This document shows, in pieces, positions 34,723-43,293 of a stretch of DNA of 64,000 nucleotides (within the stretch, counting starts at the first letter, position 1; each line of letters opens with the position of its first letter). A program made the position numbers and the translations under genes. This DNA is from Candidatus Methanosuratincola sp. (GTDB lineage Archaea; Thermoproteota; Methanomethylicia; Methanomethylicales; Methanomethylicaceae). Under the pieces are notes generated by a model that saw nothing but the letters and a program-made list of their open reading frames with translations, had not been told where the DNA came from and searched no databases. The stretch lies in assembly GCA_037478935.1 (NCBI GenBank), contig JBBFLR010000005.1, forward strand, positions 43,706 to 107,705, written 5' to 3'.

Positions 34723-35190
34723 ATGTTGGAGGCTAAAAAGGTAAGCGAATCTGCGTTGACTTCTACGAGATGGATGTTCCCTTCAGACGCTAACCCTGCT
34801 GGAAATGTGTTCGGGGGCTCGATCGTGAGGTACATAGACGAGGTGGCTGCTGCGGTGGCAATGAGGCATGCTAGGAAGAACGTCGTTATAGCTTCGATGG
34901 ATAGGATGGACTTCCACACGCCGGTGAAGATAGGGGATCTGATCATCCTGAAGGCTTCGGTTAATTATGTGGGGAAGACATCGATGGAGATAGGAGTGAG
35001 GGTAGAGGCTGAAAACCTGATGACGGGAGAGGTAAGGCACGCCGCCTCGGCATATGCCACAATGGTAGCTCTTGACGAGTCAGGAAAGCCCACCGAGGTG
35101 CCTAGGCTAATACCCGAGACAGACGACGAAAAGAGGCGGTACAAAGAAGGCGAGGCGAGGAGGCTGGCGAGGCTAAAGGCACTCAGGTGA
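34723..35190 (+). CDS. Acyl-CoA thioesterase, hotdog fold (YciA/BACH type)
   Basis: A 155-residue hotdog protein with the catalytic region NPAGNVFGGSIVRYIDEVAAAVAM (Asn/Asp set of the YciA family), VVIASMDRMDFHTPVKIGD, and a C-terminal charged helix. It hydrolyses acyl-CoA. A TATA-like TTATAAAT at 34676-34683 is about 45 nt upstream of the ATG. Confidence 0.85.
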   Translation: MLEAKKVSESALTSTRWMFPSDANPAGNVFGGSIVRYIDEVAAAVAMRHARKNVVIASMDRMDFHTPVKIGDLIILKASVNYVGKTSMEIGVRVEAENLMTGEVRHAASAYATMVALDESGKPTEVPRLIPETDDEKRRYKEGEARRLARLKALR

Positions 35191-35239
35191 TTAAGAGTCA
35201 AAACCTCATCGCAATTTTATCTTCAATCCCGCAAGAAGA

Positions 35240-35266
35240 CCCGTCCGTGAGGGCGGGGCAGTTCAC
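35240..35266 (+). mobile_element. Possible IS200/IS605 right-end hairpin remnant
   Basis: CCCGTCC-GTGA-GGGCGGG (35240-35257, a 7-bp stem with one G-U pair and a GTGA loop) is followed by GTTCAC at 35261-35266. This resembles the terminal hairpin plus TTCAC-type end of IS605/TnpB elements, where it forms the 3' end of the guide RNA. No tnpB or tnpA gene is present next to it. Confidence 0.35.
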
Positions 35267-35310
35267 TGGCGTCACACCGTCAGCCAAAAAAGCTGGGCCT
35301 CTGCCATGGG

Positions 35311-35727
35311 CTAAGCCCTGATCCGGTATGCCAGCCCGTCTGCGAGCGCAACGATTTTCCCATCACCGTTCGTGATCTTGATCCTGCACAGTGCGGTGGT
35401 AGACCCCGCGCTCTCCTCTTTGGCCTCGGCGATCAGTCTCTCACCTTGCCTGGCCGGCCTCCTGTAGTTTATGTTCATCGACAGCGCCACTGACTTTACG
35501 CCTCCCGAGTTGCAAGAGACCGCGAAGGCGATGTCTGCCAGCGCGAAGATCGCCGATCCATGGCATGAACCGTACGCGTTAAGCATCTTCTCGTCAACGA
35601 CCATCTCCAAACGGCATCTCCCCGAGCCCCATTCCAGCATCCTAACCCCCAATGACGAAGCGATCCTGTCCTTTGAGAGGAGCTCCCGCATGTCTGTATA
35701 TGGTTCTTCCCTGAACATGCACGGCAC
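35311..35727 (-). CDS. PaaI-family hotdog thioesterase
   Basis: A 138-residue protein with the PaaI motif NAYGSCHGSAIFALADIAFAV (about residues 50-70, the Asp being the usual catalytic residue) and VALSMNINYRRPARQGERL. It hydrolyses aromatic or other acyl-CoA esters, possibly connected with the phenylacetate-CoA ligase at 60639. The start is GTG at 35727, 30 nt downstream of a TATA box at 35752-35762, so it is probably leaderless. Confidence 0.85.
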   Translation of the reverse strand: MPCMFREEPYTDMRELLSKDRIASSLGVRMLEWGSGRCRLEMVVDEKMLNAYGSCHGSAIFALADIAFAVSCNSGGVKSVALSMNINYRRPARQGERLIAEAKEESAGSTTALCRIKITNGDGKIVALADGLAYRIRA

Positions 35728-35751
35728 CAGCAGAAAAAATGTATGGACAGG

Positions 35752-35762
35752 TTATTTAATAA
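35752..35762 (-). promoter_or_regulatory. TATA box of the PaaI-type thioesterase gene
   Basis: On the minus strand TTATTAAATAA, centred about 30 nt upstream of the GTG at 35727. Confidence 0.6.
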
Positions 35763-35783
35763 GCATCCTTATTCACATGCAGA

Positions 35784-37235
35784 TCAGACGTACGCCTTTT
35801 CTTTCCTGGTCCGCAAGGCATCTACAAGCTCCTTGCTGAAGAGTGCCAACACCGGGAAGAGCTCCAGCCTTCCGAACCACATGGAGGCGATCAGGAGTGC
35901 CTTGCCGGCAGGCGGCACCTCCGTGACAGGATAAAATGCAGGACCCACGTTGCCTTGCGCAGAGGCGACCAGTGAGATGGCGCCGAGCGGATCGGGCACC
36001 ATGGTAGATATAACGATGAACTGGACGAGTATCGCAAAAACATAAAGGAAGACGAACGCACCGACCCTCACAGCATAGCCCTCTTCGAGTGCTCTGCCCC
36101 CGATCTTTATGGGCTTGATGGCTATCGGGGGCAGGGAGATCTTGCTGATCTCCATCTTTGCAGCCCGGTACATGACGATAAAGCGCCACACCTTCATCCC
36201 GCCGGCGGTCGAGCCAGAGCACCCGCCAATCATCATAAGTAGGAGGAGTATTGATTTTGATGCAAGAGGCCAGGCATTCAAGTCAACGCTCGAATACCCT
36301 GTAGTAGTCATTATTGCAATAGTATTGAAGAAACTCTCGAGTAGCGCATATCTTGTGTCGAAGCCTGCAAGCCAAAGCATCAACGCCACCAGAACCCCGC
36401 AGGTCAGCAAGGTTCCTATGAGAAACTTCGTCTCAACATCTCTAAGTATGTGCTTGACATCAAACCTCAGTATATTGTAGAATAACGAGAAGCTTATTGC
36501 CCCTATCGTCATGAAAACACAGAGGACAACCTGGATCTCAGGCTTCCCGAAGTAAAGGATGCTGTTCTTTGTAAGGAAACCGCCTGTGGAAAGCGCAGTC
36601 ATTGCAGTGTTTATGGCATCAAAGGGAGGCATCCCTAGCAACAAAAGGACTATTGCACATATGGCAGTCAGTATCGAGTAGATCAGCCAGATCCTCTTTA
36701 TAGTGGCGATGGTACTGAGCGTGAACTTCTCCTCCCTCCCTTCAAGGTGGTAGAGCCTCCAGCTCCCGACACCCCCTCCAACAAGGATCAGTGTGAAGAG
36801 GAGGATTATCCCGACTCCCCCAATCCACTGCGTCAGGCTCCGCCAGAAGAGTATGGAGGAGGGAACCGACTCGAAATTCGTGATCAGCGTCATCCCGGTG
36901 GTCGTGAAGCCGGACATTGACTCGAAGAGCGCATCGAGGGGGTTGTACCCCAAGACCGCGGCAAACGGTATTGCCCCGATAGCCGAGACGAGTATCCAGC
37001 CGACCGAAGCGATGATTATCGAGGAGACCCTCGAGTAGCTCTCTTTTATTTTGACCTTCCTCCTTGCCAGAGCGGAGAATAGCACGACCGCGAGCCCGGT
37101 TACTAGGAAAGGGACTGCGGTCTCGAACTCTGCAAAAATTACTGCTGGGACGACCGGAAGGAGCAGGATCCCGCCGAAGATCAGCAGGAGGCCCAGCAGG
37201 CCGCCGAGGATCTCTTCCCTCAATCCCTCGATCAT
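35784..37235 (-). CDS. trkH: Trk-type potassium uptake membrane protein
   Basis: A 483-residue channel-like transporter with about ten hydrophobic segments and repeated selectivity-filter-like loops, for instance MSGFTTTGMTL, ALSTGGFLTKNS and TTTGYSSVDLNAW. The repeated (T/S)xGx motifs in P-loops are typical of TrkH/KtrB. It is divergent from the trkA gene at 37324, so the two halves of one K+ uptake system share an 88-nt promoter region. Confidence 0.92.
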   Translation of the reverse strand: MIEGLREEILGGLLGLLLIFGGILLLPVVPAVIFAEFETAVPFLVTGLAVVLFSALARRKVKIKESYSRVSSIIIASVGWILVSAIGAIPFAAVLGYNPLDALFESMSGFTTTGMTLITNFESVPSSILFWRSLTQWIGGVGIILLFTLILVGGGVGSWRLYHLEGREEKFTLSTIATIKRIWLIYSILTAICAIVLLLLGMPPFDAINTAMTALSTGGFLTKNSILYFGKPEIQVVLCVFMTIGAISFSLFYNILRFDVKHILRDVETKFLIGTLLTCGVLVALMLWLAGFDTRYALLESFFNTIAIMTTTGYSSVDLNAWPLASKSILLLLMMIGGCSGSTAGGMKVWRFIVMYRAAKMEISKISLPPIAIKPIKIGGRALEEGYAVRVGAFVFLYVFAILVQFIVISTMVPDPLGAISLVASAQGNVGPAFYPVTEVPPAGKALLIASMWFGRLELFPVLALFSKELVDALRTRKEKAYV

Positions 37236-37323
37236 GATTGAACCCCGTTCTGGACAGAAAGCCTATTTTAAATTTATATATATGTATTTATTGATAGTTG
37301 ATTCCGAGATGAAGCTTTGATTT

Positions 37324-37977
37324 ATGCGGATCCTCATCTTTGGCGCTGGCGGCATCGGCAGGTACCTGATCAGGGAGCTGAACAATAAGGGGCACGAGAT
37401 CGCCATTATGGACATCGACGAGGACGTTTGCAGGGAGCTCTCGGAGCAGTATGACGTCCTTACGCTGAAGGGCGACGTCACCAACATGGATGACCTTGCA
37501 GCCGCGGATATCGCCACTTTCGATCTTGTGATATCCGTGATCAGCAAGGACGAGGCAAACATCCTGGCTTGCCTCATAGCAAAGGAGCTTGGCGTGAAGA
37601 GGACTATCGCCAGGATAGGCGATCCGAGGATGGCAAAGATAGCCGAGAAGCTGGGCATAACTGACACGCTCTGCCCCGAGCTCACCGCTGCCGAGAAGGT
37701 GCTCAGACTAATCAAGGAGGAGTTCCCGATCGAGGGGACGATCCCGGTAGGGATTAAGATCGTGGATCTGAAGGTCGCCAAGAACTCGCTAGTAGCAGGC
37801 AGGAGGATCATCGATCTCCCGCTGATAACCGACTGGCTGATAATAAAGGTCAAGAAGAACGGCACGACGCTCCGCCCTGACCCGAACCACACACTGGAGC
37901 CGGACCAGAGGGTGACGATGATAGTCAAGGAAGAGTCCTTGGAGAGGATAAAGGCTTTCTTCGAAGAATCAGTCTAA
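37324..37977 (+). CDS. trkA: TrkA, NAD-binding regulatory subunit of K+ uptake
   Basis: The RCK/Rossmann domain starts with ILIFGAGGIGRYLIREL (residues 3-19) and has AIMDIDEDVCREL, the end of the nucleotide pocket, then LKGDVTNMDDL. A C-terminal TrkA-C part (about residues 140-217) follows. Its partner trkH is divergently transcribed. Confidence 0.92.
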   Translation: MRILIFGAGGIGRYLIRELNNKGHEIAIMDIDEDVCRELSEQYDVLTLKGDVTNMDDLAAADIATFDLVISVISKDEANILACLIAKELGVKRTIARIGDPRMAKIAEKLGITDTLCPELTAAEKVLRLIKEEFPIEGTIPVGIKIVDLKVAKNSLVAGRRIIDLPLITDWLIIKVKKNGTTLRPDPNHTLEPDQRVTMIVKEESLERIKAFFEESV

Positions 37978-38013
37978 GGACTGCCTACCCTGCCCTGCCA
38001 ACTCCAAGAACCG

Positions 38014-38709
38014 TCAGTGACCTCCCTTCTTGTACAGCCTGACCCACACCGGGCAGTCGTACTTCTTTTCAGGGCATATCCTGCGGGAGACACAGAATGG
38101 GCCTGCAGACTCGAAGATCGCGGGTGCCACAGCCCTCACAAGGGAGAGCATCTCCTCCGCGACCCGCCTGATCTCCCACTGGGCGGAGAGACAACATCTG
38201 AGCTCGAAGAAGTTCAGGAGTGCCCTCGCGTTCATCGTGACGACGATCTTTGTGGGCGATGCCTGCGGCAGTATGTACCGCGCGTCCTCAGCAGGAATCC
38301 CTTTCGCCAAGAGTTTCCGGTATGTCTCCCTGCATCCCTCAAGCACCTCCAAGAACATCTTCCCCGCCTCCGAATCATTCGATATGCTCTCAGGTATCAC
38401 AAACTCAAGCTCGTCGAACTTGATGTAGCGCTGGCTCTGCTGCGAGTATGAGGCTATTCTATGCCTCACGAGTTGGTGACTGCATGCCCTCGAGATCCCC
38501 TCAATGACGAAGGTAAAGCTCGCATGCTCGAGGACAGATAGGTGTCCGCTTGCAATTATCTTCCTCAGCAGACGTTTAACGTCCTCTGGAGAGAGAACTG
38601 AATACGCCTTCGTCGCGCTGAACTTTGAATAGCACTGCCTCGCTGCAGCAGCCGCCGTCCTTTCGGGGTCGGGCGTGTGAGAAAGCAGAGTTACCTTCAA
38701 AACCATCAC
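38014..38709 (-). CDS. thyX: FAD-dependent thymidylate synthase
   Basis: Makes dTMP from dUMP with flavin and methylene-tetrahydrofolate/methanopterin. The ThyX motif RHRIASYSQQSQRY is at about residues 80-93. Other family residues are ARQCYS and LEHASFTFVIEG near the N terminus, and LNFFELRCCLSAQWEIRRVAEE near the C terminus. The size of 231 residues is usual. Confidence 0.93.
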   Translation of the reverse strand: MMVLKVTLLSHTPDPERTAAAAARQCYSKFSATKAYSVLSPEDVKRLLRKIIASGHLSVLEHASFTFVIEGISRACSHQLVRHRIASYSQQSQRYIKFDELEFVIPESISNDSEAGKMFLEVLEGCRETYRKLLAKGIPAEDARYILPQASPTKIVVTMNARALLNFFELRCCLSAQWEIRRVAEEMLSLVRAVAPAIFESAGPFCVSRRICPEKKYDCPVWVRLYKKGGH

Positions 38710-38970
38710 CGGAGACTAATCTGGAAATCCCTGTTAAAAACCATTTCATGCTATTCCATGAGCCGCGGATCCTGTGCAATACGGAATTGCTGGTCGGCGG
38801 ATGTAGCGCTATGATTTCGCCCGTCCTTGATGATGAAAGTTAACTGTCCCTGTCCTATCGCGGGGGCTTCTTAAAAAGTTGAAAAAAGAGCCCGAGTCGC
38901 TACTCTCGGGGCAGGGGCTGCCAAGTTTCGAAGTTATGCTGCCAGTACACAGGGATGCCTCCCTTCCGGC

Positions 38971-39651
38971 TCATGCGCCACTCTCCACATCCTTGGCCTG
39001 CTGCCTTATCCTCCTGTCTTTGAAGATCCTGCTGAGCATCATCCTGACATACGCCAAAATGCCATTGCTATTTATGTACTCGACCGCCTCGATCCAGTCT
39101 ATCATAAGGATTATTGCTGTCAGTATGACCAAGAGCAATATCGAACCGAGCACACCTAACAGGACATTATCCCCGCCCAAGAAACCTATAATCACCTCAA
39201 AAGAGTAATGCCCTGCATACGCCACCAGAAGTCCCAAGAACAGCTTGCCCAGCAAGAGCATGGCGAAGAATCGCTTGAAGTTATACTTTGCCAGGCCAAA
39301 AGGAATTATTATCACATCATCGGGGAGGGGGAATGCCGAGAATATGAAGATCGCGAGGTCTCCGAACTTACCCATGGCATTTGAAAAGCACTTTAGCTCT
39401 TGCCTCTTCTTATCCGAAAGGAAGGTTGCGCCTCCCCTGCCGATCATGTACGAGACGCACTTGCCGATTGTTGCGCCGATCCCAACGGTGATCCCCAGTG
39501 GCAATGGTTCCATCACACCCGAAAGAAGGAATACGGGTATGAGGAAGGGCACGGGCAGGAAAGGTATCAGATTGCCGAAAAAAGCAATCAGTAGCGCACC
39601 AACGTAGCCGTATCCCTTGAGCCATTCGACCAGAATTACAAACCAGTCCAA
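38971..39651 (-). CDS. DedA/VTT-domain membrane protein
   Basis: A 226-residue protein with four to five TM helices and the family motif region FGNLIPFLPVPFLIPVFL, then GIGATIGKCVSYMIGRGG, and FSAFPLPDDVIIIPFG (the conserved F/Y-x-R/D-like loop). Likely a lipid scramblase or small-molecule transporter of the DedA/VTT superfamily. Confidence 0.82.
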   Translation of the reverse strand: MDWFVILVEWLKGYGYVGALLIAFFGNLIPFLPVPFLIPVFLLSGVMEPLPLGITVGIGATIGKCVSYMIGRGGATFLSDKKRQELKCFSNAMGKFGDLAIFIFSAFPLPDDVIIIPFGLAKYNFKRFFAMLLLGKLFLGLLVAYAGHYSFEVIIGFLGGDNVLLGVLGSILLLVILTAIILMIDWIEAVEYINSNGILAYVRMMLSRIFKDRRIRQQAKDVESGA

Positions 39652-39710
39652 TCTTCCACGTCCCAGTCAGCCCTGTCTACTACAAATCCCTTTTCTGTCG
39701 CATGACCCCC

Positions 39711-40649
39711 TCAAACACTGTCTATGCCTACTGCCCCGTCCTTGCCAAGACGCTTGCATACCAGTATGGAGCCTTCCTCGACGCATATGCCAGGCTCAAC
39801 CTCGCACTTGAGCAATGTGCACCCAGGTCCGATGAAGGCCCCGTCCCTTATCCTAGCGGGCCCATGGATGACCGCGCCGTCCCCGATCGTAACTCCAGAG
39901 CCGACCTCGATCCCGTGCCCCTTAAGGCTGTGGAAGACTACCCCGTCCCCTATTTTGGCGTTCCCCCCTATTACAATGGGGAATCCTTCGTCGCCCCTGA
40001 TCGAGGTCCTGTCACCCACCTCGGCATATCCCTTGAACTCGACTTCGCCGATCACCCTGGCTCGGCCTAAGAGCCTCACCTTCTCTGCTTTCGGGAACGA
40101 TACCCTTTCGTTCCAGCTTGTCCTGGGGGATGGCGAGATTTGCGCATCAGTTGCCTGCGATGAGCTGTAGAGATCCACATAACCGAGGGCGAGCTCTGCG
40201 TTGACCTCCAAGACCTCCTCTTTGAACGCGGTGAGGGCGTCGTCGACGACCCCGACGGGAGACCGCCCGCCCGGAGGGACGTATGATCCCTCCTCCAGGA
40301 CGGTGTTTTCGACGACTGCGCCATGCCCGATGAAGCAGCCAGCCTTCAACTCAGCATTCCTTATCCTTGCGTTGAATCCTATGAATGTAAAATCGCCTAC
40401 CTTTGATGAGACGACCTCTGCCTTGTGGGCTACGCTCACGAGCGAACCGAGGCTAGAATCCCCCGCGACCCGCGCACCATCCTGGATGTTTGTGCCGCCG
40501 CCGATCGTCACCTCCCCCAAGACCTCTGCAAAGGGGGCGATGTAGATGAAGTCACCATCCATCCTGACTTTCTCTCCAAGAGTAGCAGATGGGTCAACGA
40601 ACGAATTGCTCCAGATCCTGCTCAACCGAAAAGCATCCAAAACAGCCAC
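39711..40649 (-). CDS. Tandem gamma-carbonic-anhydrase-like left-handed beta-helix protein
   Basis: A 312-residue protein of two hexapeptide-repeat domains (about 15-160 and 195-300). Both align with Cam, the archaeal gamma-CA. Repeat 1: SVAHKAEVV gives His75 (Cam His117), but Cam His81 is Ala62 and Cam His122 is Val80. Repeat 2: GDGVVFHSL gives His240 (Cam His81) and VTIGDGAVIHGP gives His262 (Cam His122), while Cam His117 is Asp257. Arg218 and Glu221 match Cam Arg59 and Glu62. In Cam the zinc lies between subunits with His117 contributed by the neighbour, so a single mixed site from both repeats is possible. Activity is unproven. Confidence 0.82.
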   Translation of the reverse strand: MAVLDAFRLSRIWSNSFVDPSATLGEKVRMDGDFIYIAPFAEVLGEVTIGGGTNIQDGARVAGDSSLGSLVSVAHKAEVVSSKVGDFTFIGFNARIRNAELKAGCFIGHGAVVENTVLEEGSYVPPGGRSPVGVVDDALTAFKEEVLEVNAELALGYVDLYSSSQATDAQISPSPRTSWNERVSFPKAEKVRLLGRARVIGEVEFKGYAEVGDRTSIRGDEGFPIVIGGNAKIGDGVVFHSLKGHGIEVGSGVTIGDGAVIHGPARIRDGAFIGPGCTLLKCEVEPGICVEEGSILVCKRLGKDGAVGIDSV

Positions 40650-40766
40650 CGGTTAGAAGGTCTCGGCTAAACATATAATATCTTTTTGGGTTTTTGACGC
40701 AGACAGCACGGCTTTTATAAGGCGTAAATCCCTTTTTTAAAGGACGTTGTTGGGGGTGCTTTTTTC

Positions 40767-41495
40767 TTGGAATCGGAACCTGGAGGAAACGACGGAAATG
40801 ACCGGATGGTGATTGTGGCGAATGACCTATGGAAGGTCTACAAGCTTGGCGAGATAGAATACGCAGCCCTCCGTGGGGTCAGCTTCCTGGCAAAGCGCGG
40901 GGAGTATATTGCCATCGTCGGTCCCTCCGGGAGCGGCAAATCCACCCTTCTCAACATAATGGGGGCGCTCGACAGGCCCACGAGAGGCACGATAATGATA
41001 GACGGTGTGGACATCTCTACACTCAACGACAACAAGCTCGCAGAGCTGAGGAACAAGAAGCTCGGTTTCGTTTTCCAGACGTTCAACCTCCTCTCCTACA
41101 TGAGTGCCGCCGAAAATGTCGAGACCCCGCTGGTCGCCGCAGGCGTCCCATCCGAGCTTAGGCGAAAGAGATCTTATGAGCTCCTCGAGATGGTCGGGCT
41201 TAAGGGCTTTGAACGGAACCGCCCGTCGATGCTCAGTGGAGGGCAGCAACAGAGGGTCGCGATAGCTAGGGCGCTGGCAAATGACCCTCAGATCATCTTG
41301 GCTGATGAGCCGACGGGCAACCTGGACTCAAAGTCCAGCATGGAGATCATCGAGATATTGAAGCGGCTGAATGCAGAGAAAGGCGTCACCGTAATCATGG
41401 TCACGCATAACCTGGAGCTGACTGCTCACTGCAACAGGATTTGGTACTTTAGGGATGGCAGAATAGAGAGGGAGGATGTCTTGCATGCAAAGTAG
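40767..41495 (+). CDS. ABC transporter ATP-binding protein (MacB/LolD type)
   Basis: A 242-residue ATPase with Walker A GPSGSGKSTLLN, signature LSGGQQQRVAIARAL, Walker B ILADEPTGNLDSKS and H-loop VTHN. The LolD/MacB-type GNLDS and LGFVFQTFNLL motifs are present. It overlaps the following gene by 20 nt. TTG start about 45 nt after a TATA box; an internal ATG at 40806 is the alternative. Confidence 0.93.
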   Translation: MESEPGGNDGNDRMVIVANDLWKVYKLGEIEYAALRGVSFLAKRGEYIAIVGPSGSGKSTLLNIMGALDRPTRGTIMIDGVDISTLNDNKLAELRNKKLGFVFQTFNLLSYMSAAENVETPLVAAGVPSELRRKRSYELLEMVGLKGFERNRPSMLSGGQQQRVAIARALANDPQIILADEPTGNLDSKSSMEIIEILKRLNAEKGVTVIMVTHNLELTAHCNRIWYFRDGRIEREDVLHAK

Positions 41496-43293
41496 AAACT
41501 ATAAAAGATGTCTGCTTCGATTTATCAACGGTGCTAGGATGATGATTGGTGCCCGGTGGCGCGAGAAGGGAGCGGTCTCTCTTTTGCTCCTCGCTCTGTT
41601 GATGCCGTTGTTATCCGTCCCGTCTGCAGAATGTGCAGTCAACTTTTCACTCGCATCTGATAGGCAGATCCTGGCCGCTGGGGCTGAGAATACGATAAGA
41701 TTCACACTTACCAACCTGGGAGACGCTGTTGCAAATGAGGTTTCTGCCTCAGCAACAATCGGCACTTCCCTCACCGGAGGGAACCTCATAATGATTGTCG
41801 GGGGGGACGGGAGGTTCGATCTCTCAAAATTCAGCCCCGGTGAGGCAAAGTCCTTCAACATGACCGTTTACGTCTCGCCCTCAGCAGCTGGGCAGATCCT
41901 GCAGATCTCATTCAGCATCACCTACCGCGGAGACTCTGTCACCACGACTGTCACTCGATCGGTCGGCTTCAGCGTTGCCAATAGGGACCTCAATTCTGCC
42001 ATACTGGTGCCCGGGCTCTCGCCGAACGAGTTCAGGCCCGGCCAGAACAACACAGCCTACCTTATCGTAGAGAACGTAGGGATGAGGGAGGCGCACAATG
42101 TAACAGTCGTGCTCGGGTACCCCGGTGGTGCAGGGACGTCACAGCTCACAGGAAGCTCATCACTCCTTACTGCCTTGACCCCCACCACCACGACATTACA
42201 GGGATCCTCGCAGTTCATTATCTATGAAAACGTTGGGAGGTGGGTGTTCGACTCGATCGGGGTCAACGGCACCGTCGTCATCCCTGTGACCGTTTACGCT
42301 CTTGCTTCCACCTCTGGATCAGTCTTCCTCTTCCCTGTCCAGCTCTCCTATTCCGATGGCTTCACTTACGTCCAGGAGACAAGGTATGCAGGGATCAGGG
42401 TTTTGTCCGCTCCTTCGGAGGCAACAACCTTTAGCATCTCGCTGAGCACGCAGGAGGTAATAGCGGGGAGGACGAACCAGCTTGGCATAACTCTCAAGAA
42501 TATCGGGTCAGAGCCTGTTAGCGGGGCGGTTCTGGGCATCGGGTTTTCAGGATCGCAGCTCTCCTCGATTACGGGCACCGGATCCCTTTCGGTCCCACAG
42601 TCTTCATCCCTGGTTCTGATGGGAAGCGACGGCACGTGGGTTCTCGGGGATCTGGACCCCGGAGAAGAGGCGCACGTGAACATTTCGGTGTATGTGCCCC
42701 CCTCTTCAGCTGGCTCTGTAGCCACGCTTAGCACTTCGCTATTCTACACGGACGCCCTCCAGAGGTCCAAGCAGGAGACTAAGCAGGCAGGAATACTCGT
42801 GAAAGGCCAGGTCGATCTGGTCGTGCTGGAGACATCGACCTTCCCGCAGAATGTATCATCAGGTAAGCCCTTTTCGGTCTCTGTAACCATGATCAACCTA
42901 GGAACCTCGCCTGCGAAGAGCGCAATACTGACGCCTTCAGAGAGCGCCGAACTCAAACCGGTCACCAGCGACAGGATCTTCATAGGTGACATCGCGGTCG
43001 ACGTCCCCTCCTCATTTACGCTTAGTCTGGTCGGCGAGAACTTGACGAGCGGGGTCTATAACCTCAACCTGACTTACATGTACAAGGACAGCCTCAGTCA
43101 GATCCAACAGGGTTTCCTGATCGTGCCAATAAATATCAAGGTCGCCACAAACAGCAATGGGCAGGCACAGCCCGCGCAGTCCGGATACCAGCTTTTCATA
43201 AATAACTACTGGCCATATATCCTGTCTCTGGCGGCTGCCCTTGTATTTGTCGTACTGCTATTAAGACGCAAGAAGCGTGGTAGCATTCGATGA
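41476..43293 (+). CDS. Exported repeat protein with C-terminal membrane anchor
   Basis: About 600 residues, ATG at 41476 behind GGAG. A signal segment ends near AECAVNF (hydrophobic SLLLLALLMPLLSVPS). The rest is three to four beta-sandwich-like repeats of COG1361/CARDB type, seen in NTIRFTLTNLGDAVANEVS, NTAYLIVENVGMREAHNVTV, NQLGITLKNIGSEPVSGAV and FSVSVTMINLGTSPAKSAI. It ends with a TM helix and RRKKRG. It sits between ATPase and permease genes of one operon, so it is probably the extracellular partner of the exporter. Met at residue 22 or 23 may be the true start. Confidence 0.82.
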   Translation: MSCMQSRNYKRCLLRFINGARMMIGARWREKGAVSLLLLALLMPLLSVPSAECAVNFSLASDRQILAAGAENTIRFTLTNLGDAVANEVSASATIGTSLTGGNLIMIVGGDGRFDLSKFSPGEAKSFNMTVYVSPSAAGQILQISFSITYRGDSVTTTVTRSVGFSVANRDLNSAILVPGLSPNEFRPGQNNTAYLIVENVGMREAHNVTVVLGYPGGAGTSQLTGSSSLLTALTPTTTTLQGSSQFIIYENVGRWVFDSIGVNGTVVIPVTVYALASTSGSVFLFPVQLSYSDGFTYVQETRYAGIRVLSAPSEATTFSISLSTQEVIAGRTNQLGITLKNIGSEPVSGAVLGIGFSGSQLSSITGTGSLSVPQSSSLVLMGSDGTWVLGDLDPGEEAHVNISVYVPPSSAGSVATLSTSLFYTDALQRSKQETKQAGILVKGQVDLVVLETSTFPQNVSSGKPFSVSVTMINLGTSPAKSAILTPSESAELKPVTSDRIFIGDIAVDVPSSFTLSLVGENLTSGVYNLNLTYMYKDSLSQIQQGFLIVPINIKVATNSNGQAQPAQSGYQLFINNYWPYILSLAAALVFVVLLLRRKKRGSIR

